Shown here: piece after piece, positions 24,783-38,990 of the stretch
Layout: every line of letters starts with the position of its first letter
Position numbering within the stretch: position 1 is the first letter of the stretch
Origin: Amylolactobacillus amylophilus DSM 20533 = JCM 1125
GTDB taxonomy: Bacteria; Bacillota; Bacilli; Lactobacillales; Lactobacillaceae
NCBI RefSeq assembly: GCF_001936335.1
Contig: NZ_CP018888.1
Coordinates: 1,364,001 to 1,428,000, forward strand
Direction: 5' to 3'
DNA length: 64,000 nucleotides
The notes under the pieces: generated by a model
The model's database searches: none
Seen by the model: the letters and a program-made list of their open reading frames with translations, nothing else
Told to the model about the DNA's origin: nothing
Translations under genes and position numbers: made by a program

Positions 24783-25781
24783 ATGGAAACGAAAATATTT
24801 AACAGTAACGAAATTGAGCAGGCAGTGAAGCACCTAGAAGCCGGAGAGCTGATAGCCTTTCCGACGGAGACCGTCTACGGTTTGGGAGCAGATGCTACAA
24901 ACGCGGTGGCGGTGGCTAAGGTCTATGAGGCTAAGGGTCGGCCCAGCGACAATCCGTTGATTGTCACGGTGGCCGACGAGGCAATGATGGCGCAGTATGC
25001 GCTTGAAATTCCGCTAAAGGCACAGCAGCTCATTGATGCTTACTGGCCTGGCCCTTTGACCATCCTGTTAAACGTCAAGCCGAACACTCTACCGACCGTC
25101 GTGACCGGTGGTTTGAAAACGGCGGCCTTTCGTAACCCAGCGGACGAGCTAACGCGGCAGTTGATTGAAAAACTTGGCCGACCAATCGTCGGCCCGTCGG
25201 CGAATACCTCAACGAAACCTAGTCCGACGACCGCAAACCACGTCTACCACGACCTGCGTGGTAAGATAGCCGGAATCGTTGATGGAGGCACCACTGAGAT
25301 AGGGCTCGAGTCGACCATTGTCGACTTGACCGTCGACCCCGCGGTGATTCTGCGTCCGGGTCAGATTACACCAGCGGAAATTTCCGCTGTAATTGGTGAG
25401 ACCACTGACTACAACCACAATCAGGTTGGCGCAAAAGAGGTACCGAAGGCACCGGGCATGAAGTACAGGCACTACGCACCTAAGGCGCAAGTGGTGGTTG
25501 TCGATCGGGTAGCGGACTTCGCCCAAATTGATTTTACTGATCCCACTGTAGCGCTAGTGGCACTGGCTGAAGTTATCGCAAAATATTCAACTCCAAATTC
25601 ATTTTCTTTAGGTGAATCGGTCGCGACGGCCGCGCATAATCTTTTTGCTGCACTACGTTTCTTTGACGACCAACCAAATATCAAAACCATCTACGTTCAA
25701 GGATTTAAGGCAGGGGAGATTGCGCCCGCTTACATGAATCGCCTCAATAAATCAGCTGCAGGTAAACATTTTAATGTTTAA
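24783..25781 (+). CDS. Threonylcarbamoyl-AMP synthase (Sua5 type)
   Basis: 332 residues. N-terminal YrdC domain (about residues 1-200; FPTETVYGLGADATN near residue 26, then KGRPSDNPL) makes threonylcarbamoyl-adenylate from threonine, bicarbonate and ATP for the t6A base of tRNAs reading ANN codons. The C-terminal Sua5 domain (about 215-332) is preceded by the linker PGMKYRHYAPKA. It lies 82 bp after prmC. Known in Bacillus as ywlC. Confidence 0.93.
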   Translation: METKIFNSNEIEQAVKHLEAGELIAFPTETVYGLGADATNAVAVAKVYEAKGRPSDNPLIVTVADEAMMAQYALEIPLKAQQLIDAYWPGPLTILLNVKPNTLPTVVTGGLKTAAFRNPADELTRQLIEKLGRPIVGPSANTSTKPSPTTANHVYHDLRGKIAGIVDGGTTEIGLESTIVDLTVDPAVILRPGQITPAEISAVIGETTDYNHNQVGAKEVPKAPGMKYRHYAPKAQVVVVDRVADFAQIDFTDPTVALVALAEVIAKYSTPNSFSLGESVATAAHNLFAALRFFDDQPNIKTIYVQGFKAGEIAPAYMNRLNKSAAGKHFNV

Positions 25782-25883
25782 TCTGCTTTTTTTATGAACT
25801 GGTATGCTAGAATAGTTTTGAATTACGGCGCTAAAAATATCAACAAGAATTAAGTTCGTACATGAACGAGTGGAGGTTTGTCA

Positions 25884-27128
25884 ATGGATTATAGGGAACA
25901 GGATCAAGAATTATGGGCAGCAATTGGGCGCGAAGAAGAACGCCAACAGCATAACATCGAGCTGATTGCCTCCGAGAATATTGTGTCGAAGGGTGTGCTT
26001 GCAGCCCAAGGCAGCGTCTTGACGAACAAGTACGCGGAAGGCTACCCGGGCCACCGTTACTACGGTGGGACCCAGTTCGTCGATCAGGTGGAGACACTAG
26101 CGATTGAACGCGCTAAGCAGCTGTTTGGTGCAGAATATGCTAACGTGCAGCCTCACTCTGGTTCTAGCGCAAACATGGCCGCATACTACGCGCTACTCGA
26201 GCACGACGATGTGGTCCTCGCCATGGACCTTTCCGCTGGTGGTCACCTCACTCACGGTGCTGATGTGAGTTTCTCGGGGAAGACCTACCACTTCTACCAC
26301 TACGGGTTAGACCCTCAGACCGAGTTGATCGATTACGATGAGGTTTCGCGTATGGCGCAGGAGGTCAAGCCCAAGCTGATCGTGGCTGGTGCGAGTGCCT
26401 ATTCGCGGGCGATTGATTTCAAACGTTTCAGGGAAATTGCTGATTCTGTTGGCGCAAAACTCATGGTCGACATGGCGCACATTGCCGGTTTGGTGGCCAC
26501 GGGCGAGCACGAGAGCCCCGTCCCTTACAGCGATGTTGTAACGACAACCACACACAAAACCCTGCGTGGACCACGTGGCGGCCTGATTTTGGCCAAAGCC
26601 GAATATGGCAAAAAAATCAATTCTGCCATCTTCCCCGGAATTCAGGGTGGGCCACTAGAACACGTCATTGCCGGCAAGGCTGTGGCTCTTGGAGAAGCCC
26701 TACAACCAGAATTCAAGACTTACATTCATCAAGTTGTATTGAACGCGCGGGCGATGGCTTCGGTCTTTGCAGACGCTAATGACGTGCGGATGATTTCTGG
26801 TGGCACAGACAACCACTTGATTTTGCTAGATATCCAGCAGACGGGCCATAACGGTAAGGAAATTCAGGATTTACTCGACTCGGTCGACATCACGCTCAAC
26901 AAGAACCAGATTGTGCATGATCCATTTGGACCGTTCAAGACCGCCGGTGTCCGCATTGGCACACCAGCCATTACGACACGTGGCTTCAAGGTGGAAGAGA
27001 GCCGTGAAGTAGCGCACCTGGTGCTCGATGCCATCCGTAGTTTTGACGAGCCGGACAAGCTGGCCGAGATTAAGGAACGGGCGCATGCGCTTACAGCAAA
27101 ATTTCCGTTAGATTATGAGTGGCATTAA
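25884..27128 (+). CDS. glyA: Serine hydroxymethyltransferase
   Basis: PLP enzyme converting serine to glycine and loading tetrahydrofolate with a one-carbon unit. 414 residues from ATG at 25884; GGAGG at 25872-25876 gives seven-base spacing, better than the upstream in-frame TTG at 25878. The PLP lysine is in [14 protein letters not shown] (about residue 225). IASENIVS near the start and the [11 protein letters not shown] segment are typical. Confidence 0.96.
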   Translation: MDYREQDQELWAAIGREEERQQHNIELIASENIVSKGVLAAQGSVLTNKYAEGYPGHRYYGGTQFVDQVETLAIERAKQLFGAEYANVQPHSGSSANMAAYYALLEHDDVVLAMDLSAGGHLTHGADVSFSGKTYHFYHYGLDPQTELIDYDEVSRMAQEVKPKLIVAGASAYSRAIDFKRFREIADSVGAKLMVDMAHIAGLVATGEHESPVPYSDVVTTTTHKTLRGPRGGLILAKAEYGKKINSAIFPGIQGGPLEHVIAGKAVALGEALQPEFKTYIHQVVLNARAMASVFADANDVRMISGGTDNHLILLDIQQTGHNGKEIQDLLDSVDITLNKNQIVHDPFGPFKTAGVRIGTPAITTRGFKVEESREVAHLVLDAIRSFDEPDKLAEIKERAHALTAKFPLDYEWH

Positions 27129-27175
27129 AGCGAAACTCTGCTAGAATAGATATGGCTTAAAAATAGGAGGGTGCT

Positions 27176-27805
27176 ATGAGTAAATTTACTGTCTTGGATC
27201 ATCCGTTAATTCAACATAAATTAACGATTATTCGCGATAAGAATACGGGTACGAAAGAGTTCCGGCAAATCGCCAACGAGATTGCAGGCTTGATGGTGTA
27301 TGAGATTACCCGCGATTTACCACTGAGAGATGTGGAAATTGAAACACCGATGGGCAAGACTATCCAGAAGGAGCTCGCAGGTAAGAAGTTGGCGATTGTG
27401 CCAATTCTGCGTGCCGGACTTGGGATGGTTGATGGTGTGCTGGAATTAATTCCAGCAGCCAAAGTTGGCCATGTGGGGATGTATCGCGACGAAACAACCC
27501 TCAAACCACACGAATACTTTGTCAAAATGCCGCCCGATATCGATCAGCGTGACCTGATTATTGTCGACCCAATGCTCGCAACCGGTGGATCCGCAAACAT
27601 GGCGATCGAGGCCTTGAAGAAGCGCGGTGCTACATCCATTCGTTTGGTTGTGTTAGTGGCAGCACCTGAAGGGGTGCAGGCCGTGCAGGCAGAACACCCT
27701 GACGTGGATATCTATGCAGCAGCAGAGGATGAATACTTAACCGATTCAGGCTATATTTTCCCTGGACTCGGAGATGCCGGCGACCGCCTCTTTGGCACAA
27801 AATAG
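27176..27805 (+). CDS. upp: Uracil phosphoribosyltransferase
   Basis: Makes UMP from uracil and PRPP. 209 residues. PRPP-binding motif [11 protein letters not shown] at about residue 128, and the uracil-binding C-terminus with [16 protein letters not shown] at 27176 behind AGGAGGG at 27166-27172. A short hairpin starting at the stop codon ends the tdk-to-upp run before the atp operon. Confidence 0.97.
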   Translation: MSKFTVLDHPLIQHKLTIIRDKNTGTKEFRQIANEIAGLMVYEITRDLPLRDVEIETPMGKTIQKELAGKKLAIVPILRAGLGMVDGVLELIPAAKVGHVGMYRDETTLKPHEYFVKMPPDIDQRDLIIVDPMLATGGSANMAIEALKKRGATSIRLVVLVAAPEGVQAVQAEHPDVDIYAAAEDEYLTDSGYIFPGLGDAGDRLFGTK

Positions 27806-27826
27806 TCTCTTTTGAGGCTGTTTTTT
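27804..27826 (+). terminator. Terminator after upp
   Basis: Short stem AGTCTC with GAGGCT (27804-27809 with 27814-27819, one G-T pair), loop TTTT, then six T. It overlaps the upp stop. Confidence 0.7.
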
Positions 27827-27836
27827 AATTTTTAAA

Positions 27837-27850
27837 AGTATACGCTTACA
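27837..27850 (+). promoter_or_regulatory. cre-like site before the atp operon
   Basis: AGTATACGCTTACA matches the CcpA consensus at 12 of 14 positions and lies 22 bp upstream of the -35 element. It shares the half GCTTACA with the site at 8225-8238. Confidence 0.4.
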
Positions 27851-27871
27851 TAAAATAATTTTAATCTTGCT

Positions 27872-27900
27872 TTGTATTTCCGATTTTTTGGTGTTATCAT
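27872..27900 (+). promoter_or_regulatory. Promoter of the ATP synthase operon
   Basis: TTGTAT (27872-27877), 17-bp spacer, TATCAT (27895-27900), about 40 bp before atpB. Confidence 0.55.
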
Positions 27901-27946
27901 TTTGTTTGTATTTGATGTTATTTGAATAAAGAAGGGGGGTCGCAAA

Positions 27947-28898
<952 letters not shown>

Positions 28899-28924
28899 GA
28901 GATCGGTAGAAAGAGGGGCACGAA

Positions 28925-29427
28925 ATGATCCTTCAACCTTTAGCAGGTATGGCGCTTGAACTGGGTGATATGCTCTTTTATCTTTTGACCTTCGCAATCC
29001 TCATGATTTTAGTGGGGAAATTTGCCTGGGGCCCAGTCACTGCCATGATGGAGAAGCGGCGTGAGCAGGTTACTTATGACCTCGATCACGCAGCGGATTT
29101 GAACAAAAAAGCAACTGAGCTTGTGGCGGCAAAGACACAAGCATTACAGAATTCTAAGAACGAAGCCGTTGAGATTATCGCGAACGCGAAAACAAACGGT
29201 GAGAACCATAAGCAAAAGCTGTTGAACGATGCGGACAAGGAAGCTGCAGAGATACGCGAGAAGGCAAATGTCGCAGCAGTGAAGGCTAAAGAGGATGCTC
29301 TAAAAGAAGCTCGGGCACAGGTCGCTGATCTTTCAGTGACGATTGCCGAGAAGCTGATTCAAAAAGAGTTGTCTGAAGCAGACCAATCCGAGTTGATCGA
29401 CTCCTTCATAAAGGGGCTTGAGAAATC

Positions 29428-29431
<4 letters not shown>
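28925..29431 (+). CDS. atpF: ATP synthase Fo subunit b
   Basis: 168 residues: one N-terminal membrane helix (about residues 14-32) and a long charged coiled coil that forms the peripheral stalk. Overlaps atpH by 4 bases (ATGA), implying coupled translation. Confidence 0.95.
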
Positions 29432-31493
<2,062 letters not shown>

Positions 31494-31512
31494 TGTTAGG
31501 AGTTGATTATTT

Positions 31513-32475
31513 GTGGCAGAATCACTACTTGAATTAAAACGAAAAATCACTTCGACCCAGAAAACGGGGCAAATCACTAGTGCCATGCAAATGGTATCAG
31601 GTGTGAAGCTATCACAAACTGAGAAGCTTGACAAAGGCTATACTGTCTATAACGACAAGATCCGGGCTACCGTTACGCATCTGATGGCATCAGAGGTCTT
31701 CAACCAATTGAAGAACCGTGAGGACTTCGATGGTGACTATTCTGAGATTGATATCACTGACTTATTTGATCTTGGCAACCTGAATGTTTTGATTAAACCA
31801 AGGGCTGAGATTAAGAAGGTCGGCTACCTCGTTATCACGGGTGACCGCGGACTGGTTGGCTCTTATAACAGTTCAATCATTAAGAATATGATGTCATTGG
31901 TCCAAAATGCCCGTGACCGTGGTCGTGAGCCGGAGATACTGGCTGTCGGTAGTATCGGCGCCCAATTCTTCAAGAAGCAGGATATCAATGTTGTTTACGA
32001 GTACAGAGGCATCAGTGATGTGCCGAGCTTTAACGAGGTGCGGGAGATTGTCACGACCGCTGTTAACATGTATCTAAATGGGGTTTATGACGAGCTGTAC
32101 GTTTGTTATACGCACCATGTGAACACCATTTCCTCGCAGTTTCGTGCGGAGAAAATGCTGCCAATTTCGGACATTGATATTACGGAGGCCGTGGATGACG
32201 ACCAGCCAACAGGGCGTGTCGACTATCTGACCGAGCCCTCGTTAGACTCCGTTTTGCAGGCTATTCTTCCTCAATTTGCCCAAAGTATGATTTTTGGTGC
32301 GATTCTGGATGCCAAAACTGCGGAGCATGCTAGTTCAATGACTGCGATGGACAACGCGACGAAGAATGCGAAGGACGTTGTCAGTTCGTTAACGACGAAA
32401 TTAAATAGAGCCAGACAAGCGCAGATTACAACCGAAATCACCGAGATTATCGGTGGTGCAGCTGCACTTGAATAA
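31513..32475 (+). CDS. atpG: ATP synthase F1 subunit gamma
   Basis: Central rotor shaft, 320 residues. N-terminal ([20 protein letters not shown]) and C-terminal helices ([20 protein letters not shown]) form the coiled coil. It is about 30 residues longer than the Bacillus form; the extra stretch is at about residues 60-95 before [10 protein letters not shown], as in other lactobacilli. GTG start at 31513 after AGGAG. Confidence 0.95.
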   Translation: MAESLLELKRKITSTQKTGQITSAMQMVSGVKLSQTEKLDKGYTVYNDKIRATVTHLMASEVFNQLKNREDFDGDYSEIDITDLFDLGNLNVLIKPRAEIKKVGYLVITGDRGLVGSYNSSIIKNMMSLVQNARDRGREPEILAVGSIGAQFFKKQDINVVYEYRGISDVPSFNEVREIVTTAVNMYLNGVYDELYVCYTHHVNTISSQFRAEKMLPISDIDITEAVDDDQPTGRVDYLTEPSLDSVLQAILPQFAQSMIFGAILDAKTAEHASSMTAMDNATKNAKDVVSSLTTKLNRARQAQITTEITEIIGGAAALE

Positions 32476-33915
<1,440 letters not shown>

Positions 33916-33923
33916 GTGAGTAG

Positions 33924-34361
33924 ATGGATAACGAAACTAAACTAATTACCGTATCCATTGTGACCCCAAACGGTGTGCAATATGAACATCATGGTCAGAT
34001 TGTGGTTCTTGACGCCATTGATGGTGAACTCGGAATAATGGCGGGGCACGAGCCCATCGTTACGCCACTGAATATCGGTTCTGTCCAGGTTAAGAGAATC
34101 CACAGTCATGACGAACAAACCGACGAAATAGCCGTTAATGGTGGTTACGTCGAGTTTAGCAATGATGTGGCAACGATTATCGCCGATAGTGCAGAACGAG
34201 CACGAGATATCGATATTAACCGGGCAGAATCTGCTAAGGAACGCGCGGTACGTCATATTGAAGAGGCGAAGAAGAAACACGATGTGAGTTCTCAAAAGAG
34301 AGCCGAGGTCGCACTTCGTCGTGCAATTAATCGAATCAACGTGTATAGTAGCAAGAAATAG
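33924..34361 (+). CDS. atpC: ATP synthase F1 subunit epsilon
   Basis: 145 residues: N-terminal beta sandwich (ETKLITVSIVTPNG, then GELGIMAGHEPIVTPL) and a C-terminal two-helix domain that can block rotation. Last gene of the operon, with a terminator directly on its stop codon. Confidence 0.95.
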   Translation: MDNETKLITVSIVTPNGVQYEHHGQIVVLDAIDGELGIMAGHEPIVTPLNIGSVQVKRIHSHDEQTDEIAVNGGYVEFSNDVATIIADSAERARDIDINRAESAKERAVRHIEEAKKKHDVSSQKRAEVALRRAINRINVYSSKK

Positions 34362-34384
34362 CGAACACTTAGTTCGCTTTTTTT
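34361..34384 (+). terminator. Terminator of the atp operon
   Basis: GCGAAC (34361-34366) with GTTCGC (34372-34377), five-base loop, seven T. Confidence 0.85.
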
Positions 34385-34398
34385 CTTAAGGAGAAAAA

Positions 34399-34632
34399 AT
34401 GCAAACAGCAGGAATTCACGCAGGGATTGTCATTCTCATTTATCTGATTACAGTAGGAATGTCATTCAAGGCTTTGTCGGCAATCAAAATTGAAAACTTG
34501 ATTAAACCAAACCACGTTTTCGAGGCACAGCTATTCATCCTTTTTAGCTCACTGGCTCTTGGCTATCTGGTTGGTAACTTACTGATAGCAATCATGGATC
34601 AATCGCTCAGCCTCCGGCTACTCTTCTTTTAG
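34399..34632 (+). CDS. DUF1146 membrane protein (YwzB-like)
   Basis: 77 residues with two membrane helices (residues 6-24 and 46-66). Members of this family sit between atpC and the mreB-like gene in Firmicutes; the function is not known. ATG at 34399 has AAGGAG at 34388-34393. A long T-rich palindrome (TTTTTTCTTAAG...) follows the stop and may end its transcript. Confidence 0.85.
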   Translation: MQTAGIHAGIVILIYLITVGMSFKALSAIKIENLIKPNHVFEAQLFILFSSLALGYLVGNLLIAIMDQSLSLRLLFF

Positions 34633-34721
34633 CATTGCTTTTTTCTTAAGAAAAAAACGAAGCACGAAAAAAAAACTGAGATATGGTATAATTTCAACGA
34701 CAAACATCTGGAGGATATATA

Positions 34722-35717
34722 GTGGCACGAGATATTGGAATAGATTTAGGGACTGCAAACGTATTAATCAACATGGCCGGTAAGGGCATTGTTCTAAACG
34801 AGCCCTCTGTGGTCGCAATCGATACAAACAACGGCAGCGTGGTGGCCGTGGGTACGGAAGCCTACAAGATGGTTGGTAGAACGCCAGGAAACATTAAAGC
34901 AATTCGGCCGTTGAAGGACGGTGTTATCGCTGACTTCGATGTGACTGAGGCGATGCTGTCCTATTTCATCGAGAAATTGAACGTTAAGGGATTCATGGCT
35001 AAGCCAAGTATCCTCATTTGTGCACCCACAAATGTCACCTCGGTCGAGCAAAAGGCAATTATCCAAGCTGCCGAGAAATCTGGTGGTGGTAAGGTCTACC
35101 TCGAATTTGAACCTAAGGTTGCGGCAATTGGCGCCGGTTTAGATATCTTCAAACCACAGGGTAACATGGTCATTGATATCGGTGGTGGGACGACAGATAT
35201 CGCCGTCCTCTCGATGGGGGAGATTGTGACCAGTCGCTCCCTGACTTTTGCCGGTAACAAGATGGATCAGTCAATCGTGGCCTACATCAAGAAGAACCAT
35301 AATCTACTGATTGGTGAACGAACCGCTGAAGCAATTAAGAAGGCCATCGGTAGTGCCTTTGAGGCAGATCCTGATGCAAATATTCAGGTCCGTGGCCGGG
35401 ATATTCGTGACGGCTTACCAAAAGAGGTTACTGTCACCGCTACAGAGGTGCAGGAATCACTAACAGACGGCCTGATGACCGTCGTTGCTGGCGCGAAGGA
35501 AGTACTAGAAAAGACTCCGCCAGAATTGTCGGCTGACATCATCGATCGGGGAATTATGCTCACTGGTGGTGGCGCGTTACTCAAGCACCTAGACCAGTTA
35601 ATCGCCCACCACCTTCAGGTACCAGTGCTCACGGCCGACAATCCGTTGGATGCCGTGGCACTTGGGACTGGGGTATTACTGGAGAATATTGCTAGCCACC
35701 GCAAGCGCAGGGGATAA
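34722..35717 (+). CDS. mbl: MreB-like rod-shape protein (Mbl)
   Basis: 331 residues, bacterial actin. Phosphate-1 loop DLGTANVLI at residues 6-14, connect/phosphate-2 segment [11 protein letters not shown] near residue 150, and the adenosine motif GGGALL near residue 284. It is the second of two MreB paralogues here (the other at 52813, in mreBCD), so it is named Mbl by position after ywzB. GTG start at 34722. A good TATAAT with a TGG extension is at 34687-34692. It starts a run of envelope genes to rodA. Confidence 0.9.
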   Translation: MARDIGIDLGTANVLINMAGKGIVLNEPSVVAIDTNNGSVVAVGTEAYKMVGRTPGNIKAIRPLKDGVIADFDVTEAMLSYFIEKLNVKGFMAKPSILICAPTNVTSVEQKAIIQAAEKSGGGKVYLEFEPKVAAIGAGLDIFKPQGNMVIDIGGGTTDIAVLSMGEIVTSRSLTFAGNKMDQSIVAYIKKNHNLLIGERTAEAIKKAIGSAFEADPDANIQVRGRDIRDGLPKEVTVTATEVQESLTDGLMTVVAGAKEVLEKTPPELSADIIDRGIMLTGGGALLKHLDQLIAHHLQVPVLTADNPLDAVALGTGVLLENIASHRKRRG

Positions 35718-35721
35718 ATAA

Positions 35722-35901
35722 ATGAAGTTGTTTGATGAAGAGCGGGTGCTCGTCTATTTGTGGCGGATTTTACGCGGCATTGGTTGGGCACTGCTAACCG
35801 TCCTAATCGGGATGTTCATTGGCTTTATGGTTGCGGGACAGAATCCATTTCTGATCTTTTGGCCACCGACGTGGTTCCACGTCATAGAGTTTTTGAGTTA
35901 A
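35722..35901 (+). CDS. epuA: EpuA-like small membrane protein
   Basis: 59 residues. Cytoplasmic head [19 protein letters not shown], one membrane segment (about residues 21-40) and an aromatic tail ([15 protein letters not shown]). This is the EpuA family, often annotated as RNA polymerase subunit beta although it is a small membrane protein. ATG at 35722 lies 4 bp after mbl; no other start competes. Function not established; position with mbl and yidD suggests the envelope. Confidence 0.75.
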   Translation: MKLFDEERVLVYLWRILRGIGWALLTVLIGMFIGFMVAGQNPFLIFWPPTWFHVIEFLS

Positions 35902-35905
35902 GCAG

Positions 35906-36202
35906 ATGAAGAAAATACTAATTAAGCTTGTACGGGGCTATCAGCGCTTTATCTCGCCAGCCCTACCAAAGAGCTGTCGCTACTATCCAACCTGTTCACA
36001 ATATATGATTGACGCTGTTACGGCGCGGGGAGTATTCCTCGGGCTAATCCAGGGAACTGCGCGAATTTTGCGCTGTAATCCCTTCGTCCGTGGGGGAGTC
36101 GACCCTGTGGGAGACCATTTCACGATTTTTAGGAACCCCCATCCGGAAGATTATACAGACGAAATCGTTGCAAGATATATTCAAGGCAAAAAAGAGAAAT
36201 AG
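35906..36202 (+). CDS. yidD: Membrane protein insertion efficiency factor YidD
   Basis: 98 residues. The YidD signature is nearly complete: [27 protein letters not shown] and then [15 protein letters not shown]. An amphipathic N-terminal helix associates with the inner membrane near YidC. ATG at 35906, 4 bp after epuA. Confidence 0.95.
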   Translation: MKKILIKLVRGYQRFISPALPKSCRYYPTCSQYMIDAVTARGVFLGLIQGTARILRCNPFVRGGVDPVGDHFTIFRNPHPEDYTDEIVARYIQGKKEK

Positions 36203-36211
36203 GGAAGAACA

Positions 36212-36445
36212 ATGTCTAAGGGAATCAAAAATATTAATATCGAAGTAAATGAACTAACAAATAAAAAAGTTCCGAGTTGGGAAGTTGTCATTCCAAATGT
36301 GCGGATGCTTGGCATCATCGAACAAAAAGAGAAGAATTTCCACACAACAATGCAGTCTAATCAACAGATGATTGTTTCTAAGACGTTAGAAGCCGCCATC
36401 AACGATTTGATTAGCTACTACAATTTACACGAAAATAAGCGTTAA
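36212..36445 (+). CDS. DUF2969 family protein
   Basis: 77 residues, soluble; family of short lactobacillal proteins found before ftsW/rodA. Function unknown. ATG at 36212 follows AGGGAAGAA; rodA starts 12 bp after its stop. Confidence 0.82.
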   Translation: MSKGIKNINIEVNELTNKKVPSWEVVIPNVRMLGIIEQKEKNFHTTMQSNQQMIVSKTLEAAINDLISYYNLHENKR

Positions 36446-36457
36446 GCAAGGTAGTCT

Positions 36458-37654
36458 ATGGCAAAAGTAGAAAATAAATCAAGTATTATTGATCGGCTCG
36501 ACTTTGGAATCATTGGCTCGATTATTCTGCTGGCAATCACAAGTATGTACACAATTTGGGTTGCTGCCATGAACGATCCCAGTATGGGTAGTCCGAAACG
36601 AACCGTACTTGTTCAGGCAATCTGGTATATCATGAGCGCCATCATGGTCATCATCGTGATGCAATTTGACTCCGATCAGTTGTTCAAGATTGCGCCACTG
36701 GCCTACGGTATTGGCATTGTCTTACTGATTGCTGTGTTATTTCTTTATAATCCGGCCGTCTTTGCGGAGACAGGTGCCAAAAGCTGGTTCCAACTGGGAC
36801 CGCTCACGTTTCAACCTTCCGAGGTGATGAAGCCGGCGTTCATCCTGATGCTAAGTCGGGTTGTATATCAGCATAACCGCGAGTACGCGGAACATACCAC
36901 TAGAACCGATTGGCTCCTCGTTTTGAAGATGATCCTTTGGTTAGCCCCAATCGCGGTCTTGTTGAAACTCCAGAATGATTTCGGTACGATGCTCGTGTTC
37001 TTCGCGATTACTGCTGGTGTTCTGCTCGTTTCCGGGATCACCTGGCGGATCATTGCGCCACTATATGGCGGTGTGATTCTGCTAGGGGGTACGGCTATTG
37101 CACTTGTGACCACGCAATTTGGTCAGAATATCCTCCGGAGTCTCAACTTCCGTGCCTACCAGTTCGAGCGGATTAATTCATGGCTTAATCCAGCAGGTGA
37201 CACATCTAGTGGTGCCTACCAACTATGGCAGAGCATGAAGGCCATCGGGTCCGGTCAACTTTTTGGTAAGGGCTTCAACAATACCGTCGTTTATGTACCG
37301 GTACGGACATCAGATATGATTTTCTCTGTGATTGGCGAAAATTTCGGCTTTATCGGCGCATGCCTGTTGATTCTGTTGTACTTCTACCTGATATTTCAGA
37401 TGGTGAAAGTGACCTTTGATACGAAAAACGATTTCTACTCGTACATCTCGACAGGAATCATCATGATGATTCTCTTCCATGTGTTTGAGAATATCGGAAT
37501 GAGTATCGACCTGTTACCGCTAACGGGGATACCGTTACCGTTCGTTTCACAGGGAGGGTCGGCATTACTGGGAAACATGATTGGTATTGGCATGATTCTC
37601 TCAATGAGGTATCATCATAAGAGTTATATTTTTAGTGGAACAGGAGCGTTTTGA
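36458..37654 (+). CDS. rodA: FtsW/RodA/SpoVE family glycosyltransferase (RodA)
   Basis: 398 residues, about ten membrane segments. SEDS-family peptidoglycan polymerase of the elongation machinery. Typical motifs: GAKSWFQLGPLTFQPSEVMK (about residue 106), KLQNDFGTMLV (about 170) and the C-terminal LPLTGIPLPFVSQGGSALL. Linkage to mbl supports RodA rather than FtsW. Confidence 0.93.
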   Translation: MAKVENKSSIIDRLDFGIIGSIILLAITSMYTIWVAAMNDPSMGSPKRTVLVQAIWYIMSAIMVIIVMQFDSDQLFKIAPLAYGIGIVLLIAVLFLYNPAVFAETGAKSWFQLGPLTFQPSEVMKPAFILMLSRVVYQHNREYAEHTTRTDWLLVLKMILWLAPIAVLLKLQNDFGTMLVFFAITAGVLLVSGITWRIIAPLYGGVILLGGTAIALVTTQFGQNILRSLNFRAYQFERINSWLNPAGDTSSGAYQLWQSMKAIGSGQLFGKGFNNTVVYVPVRTSDMIFSVIGENFGFIGACLLILLYFYLIFQMVKVTFDTKNDFYSYISTGIIMMILFHVFENIGMSIDLLPLTGIPLPFVSQGGSALLGNMIGIGMILSMRYHHKSYIFSGTGAF

Positions 37655-37656
37655 TA

Positions 37657-37950
37657 ATGGACACAACAGATTTTTTTTGGCAGGAAGAAACAGCGGAGGG
37701 CACGAGAATTGGACTTAACGATGCCGGCCGCCAGGTACTAGGTAAGGTGAAGTTTGTCAGCCTGCCAGAGACCGACACAAAGGTGGAGCAGGGAAAGCAC
37801 CTATTTGACGTCGAAGCGGAGAAGACGGTGCTAGACATTGATTCACCACTTAGCGGTCAAATTGTTGCACGTAACGAGGAAGTCGAGGACAATCCCGATT
37901 ACCTCGATTTAGCTGATCATGCCAAGAACTGGCTCTTTTTAATCAAATAG
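37657..37950 (+). CDS. Glycine-cleavage H-like lipoyl protein
   Basis: 97 residues with the GcvH fold. The lipoyl-lysine position is kept: K56 in AEKTVLDIDSPLSG, eight bases of protein before the conserved Pro as in classic GcvH. No other glycine-cleavage gene (P, T or L) is in the window. Stand-alone GcvH-like proteins in Firmicutes serve as lipoate relay carriers or have other, less clear roles. ATG at 37657 (an in-frame TTG at 37651 is possible). Confidence 0.82.
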   Translation: MDTTDFFWQEETAEGTRIGLNDAGRQVLGKVKFVSLPETDTKVEQGKHLFDVEAEKTVLDIDSPLSGQIVARNEEVEDNPDYLDLADHAKNWLFLIK

Positions 37951-37958
37951 GTGATTTT

Positions 37959-38921
37959 TTGGAAGAACAAATAGAAGATTTACGAACACAAGTTGTACAT
38001 TTATTTGAGGAATTTAATCAAGGTAACTACTATAACGATCTGCTGGATCGTTTTTTTGCTTTACAGAATTCAGTTGAGTTCGCAGAGGAGAGTAGTAGCG
38101 TCCGGCTGCCCCGCGTGCAGGGTGCAGCCAAAAAGCGGTTTGATAGCCTGTTGCAGTCGATCGACGAAGACACGACCGTTCTGACGAATGATGATTGGGC
38201 CTTTCTGCTGCGTTTTAATGGCAATCGTGATCCGTATATTCGGGATCAGCAACTATTTTTTCATTTCTTTCAGGCTGTGCAGCGGCACATTATCACTAAG
38301 GAACAGGTTAATTTCATTATTCAGACGCTTCTCGCTGACGACAAAATTTTCTGGCATATCTTGGAGCCGGAAAACGATGGTATTTATACGCGCTCGTTTA
38401 GCTGGCTGATGTTGTCTGCTTTAGTGGTTGAGGACCAAAAGTACTACCATGCACTCAAGCAGACCGACTATTATGAGATTCTGACGCAGGCTGTAACCTA
38501 TCTCTTGTTAGAACGAGACGGGCGAGGATTCGTGCCAGATTTTGGTTGGGCCCATGCGTTACTACATATGGCTAATCTATTTGAGGCGTTTAACTTCACC
38601 GACTTACCGCGTGCACCGAAGATGTTCTTCTTTAACGCAATCTTCTTTGCCTACTTTAGAAACAATTATGCACTCAGTTATGGCGAGGATCAGCGTTTAG
38701 CTGGTGCAATTACCGTCTTGACGGGCCGTGACCAGGTTTATGTCGATTACGTACTGACGGTCTTTGAATACTGGAATGAAAACTACCACCGGGTAAATAT
38801 TCCAAATGATTTCGAATTCTGGAATGCATTCTATAACCAGTTAAGGCTGTTCAACTCACTTCTATTGTTGGACGATCTCCCGGAGGAGATTAGAAATTTC
38901 ATCGAGAACGACCTACGTTAA
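37959..38921 (+). CDS. DUF2785 family protein
   Basis: 320 residues, all-helical, rich in Phe and Tyr. The segment GFVPDFGWAHALLHMANLF fits DUF2785. Function unknown. TTG start at 37959 behind AGGTGA. Ends the operon at a strong bidirectional terminator opposite usp. Confidence 0.78.
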   Translation: MEEQIEDLRTQVVHLFEEFNQGNYYNDLLDRFFALQNSVEFAEESSSVRLPRVQGAAKKRFDSLLQSIDEDTTVLTNDDWAFLLRFNGNRDPYIRDQQLFFHFFQAVQRHIITKEQVNFIIQTLLADDKIFWHILEPENDGIYTRSFSWLMLSALVVEDQKYYHALKQTDYYEILTQAVTYLLLERDGRGFVPDFGWAHALLHMANLFEAFNFTDLPRAPKMFFFNAIFFAYFRNNYALSYGEDQRLAGAITVLTGRDQVYVDYVLTVFEYWNENYHRVNIPNDFEFWNAFYNQLRLFNSLLLLDDLPEEIRNFIENDLR

Positions 38922-38936
38922 GTTTTAACTACATAC

Positions 38937-38968
38937 AAAAAGACGAGCAAAATTTGCTCGTCTTTTTT
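38937..38968. terminator. Bidirectional terminator between the DUF2785 gene and usp
   Basis: AAAAAGACGAGC pairs with GCTCGTCTTTTT around AAAATTT; A-run on one side and T-run on the other, so it works for both convergent transcripts. Confidence 0.88.
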
Positions 38969-38990
38969 TGTAACGATGAATATATTCTGA

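Noticed and set aside
31513-32475. Insertion in atpG as a novelty
   Set aside because: The extra stretch of about 30 residues is usual for lactobacillal gamma subunits and is probably not special.
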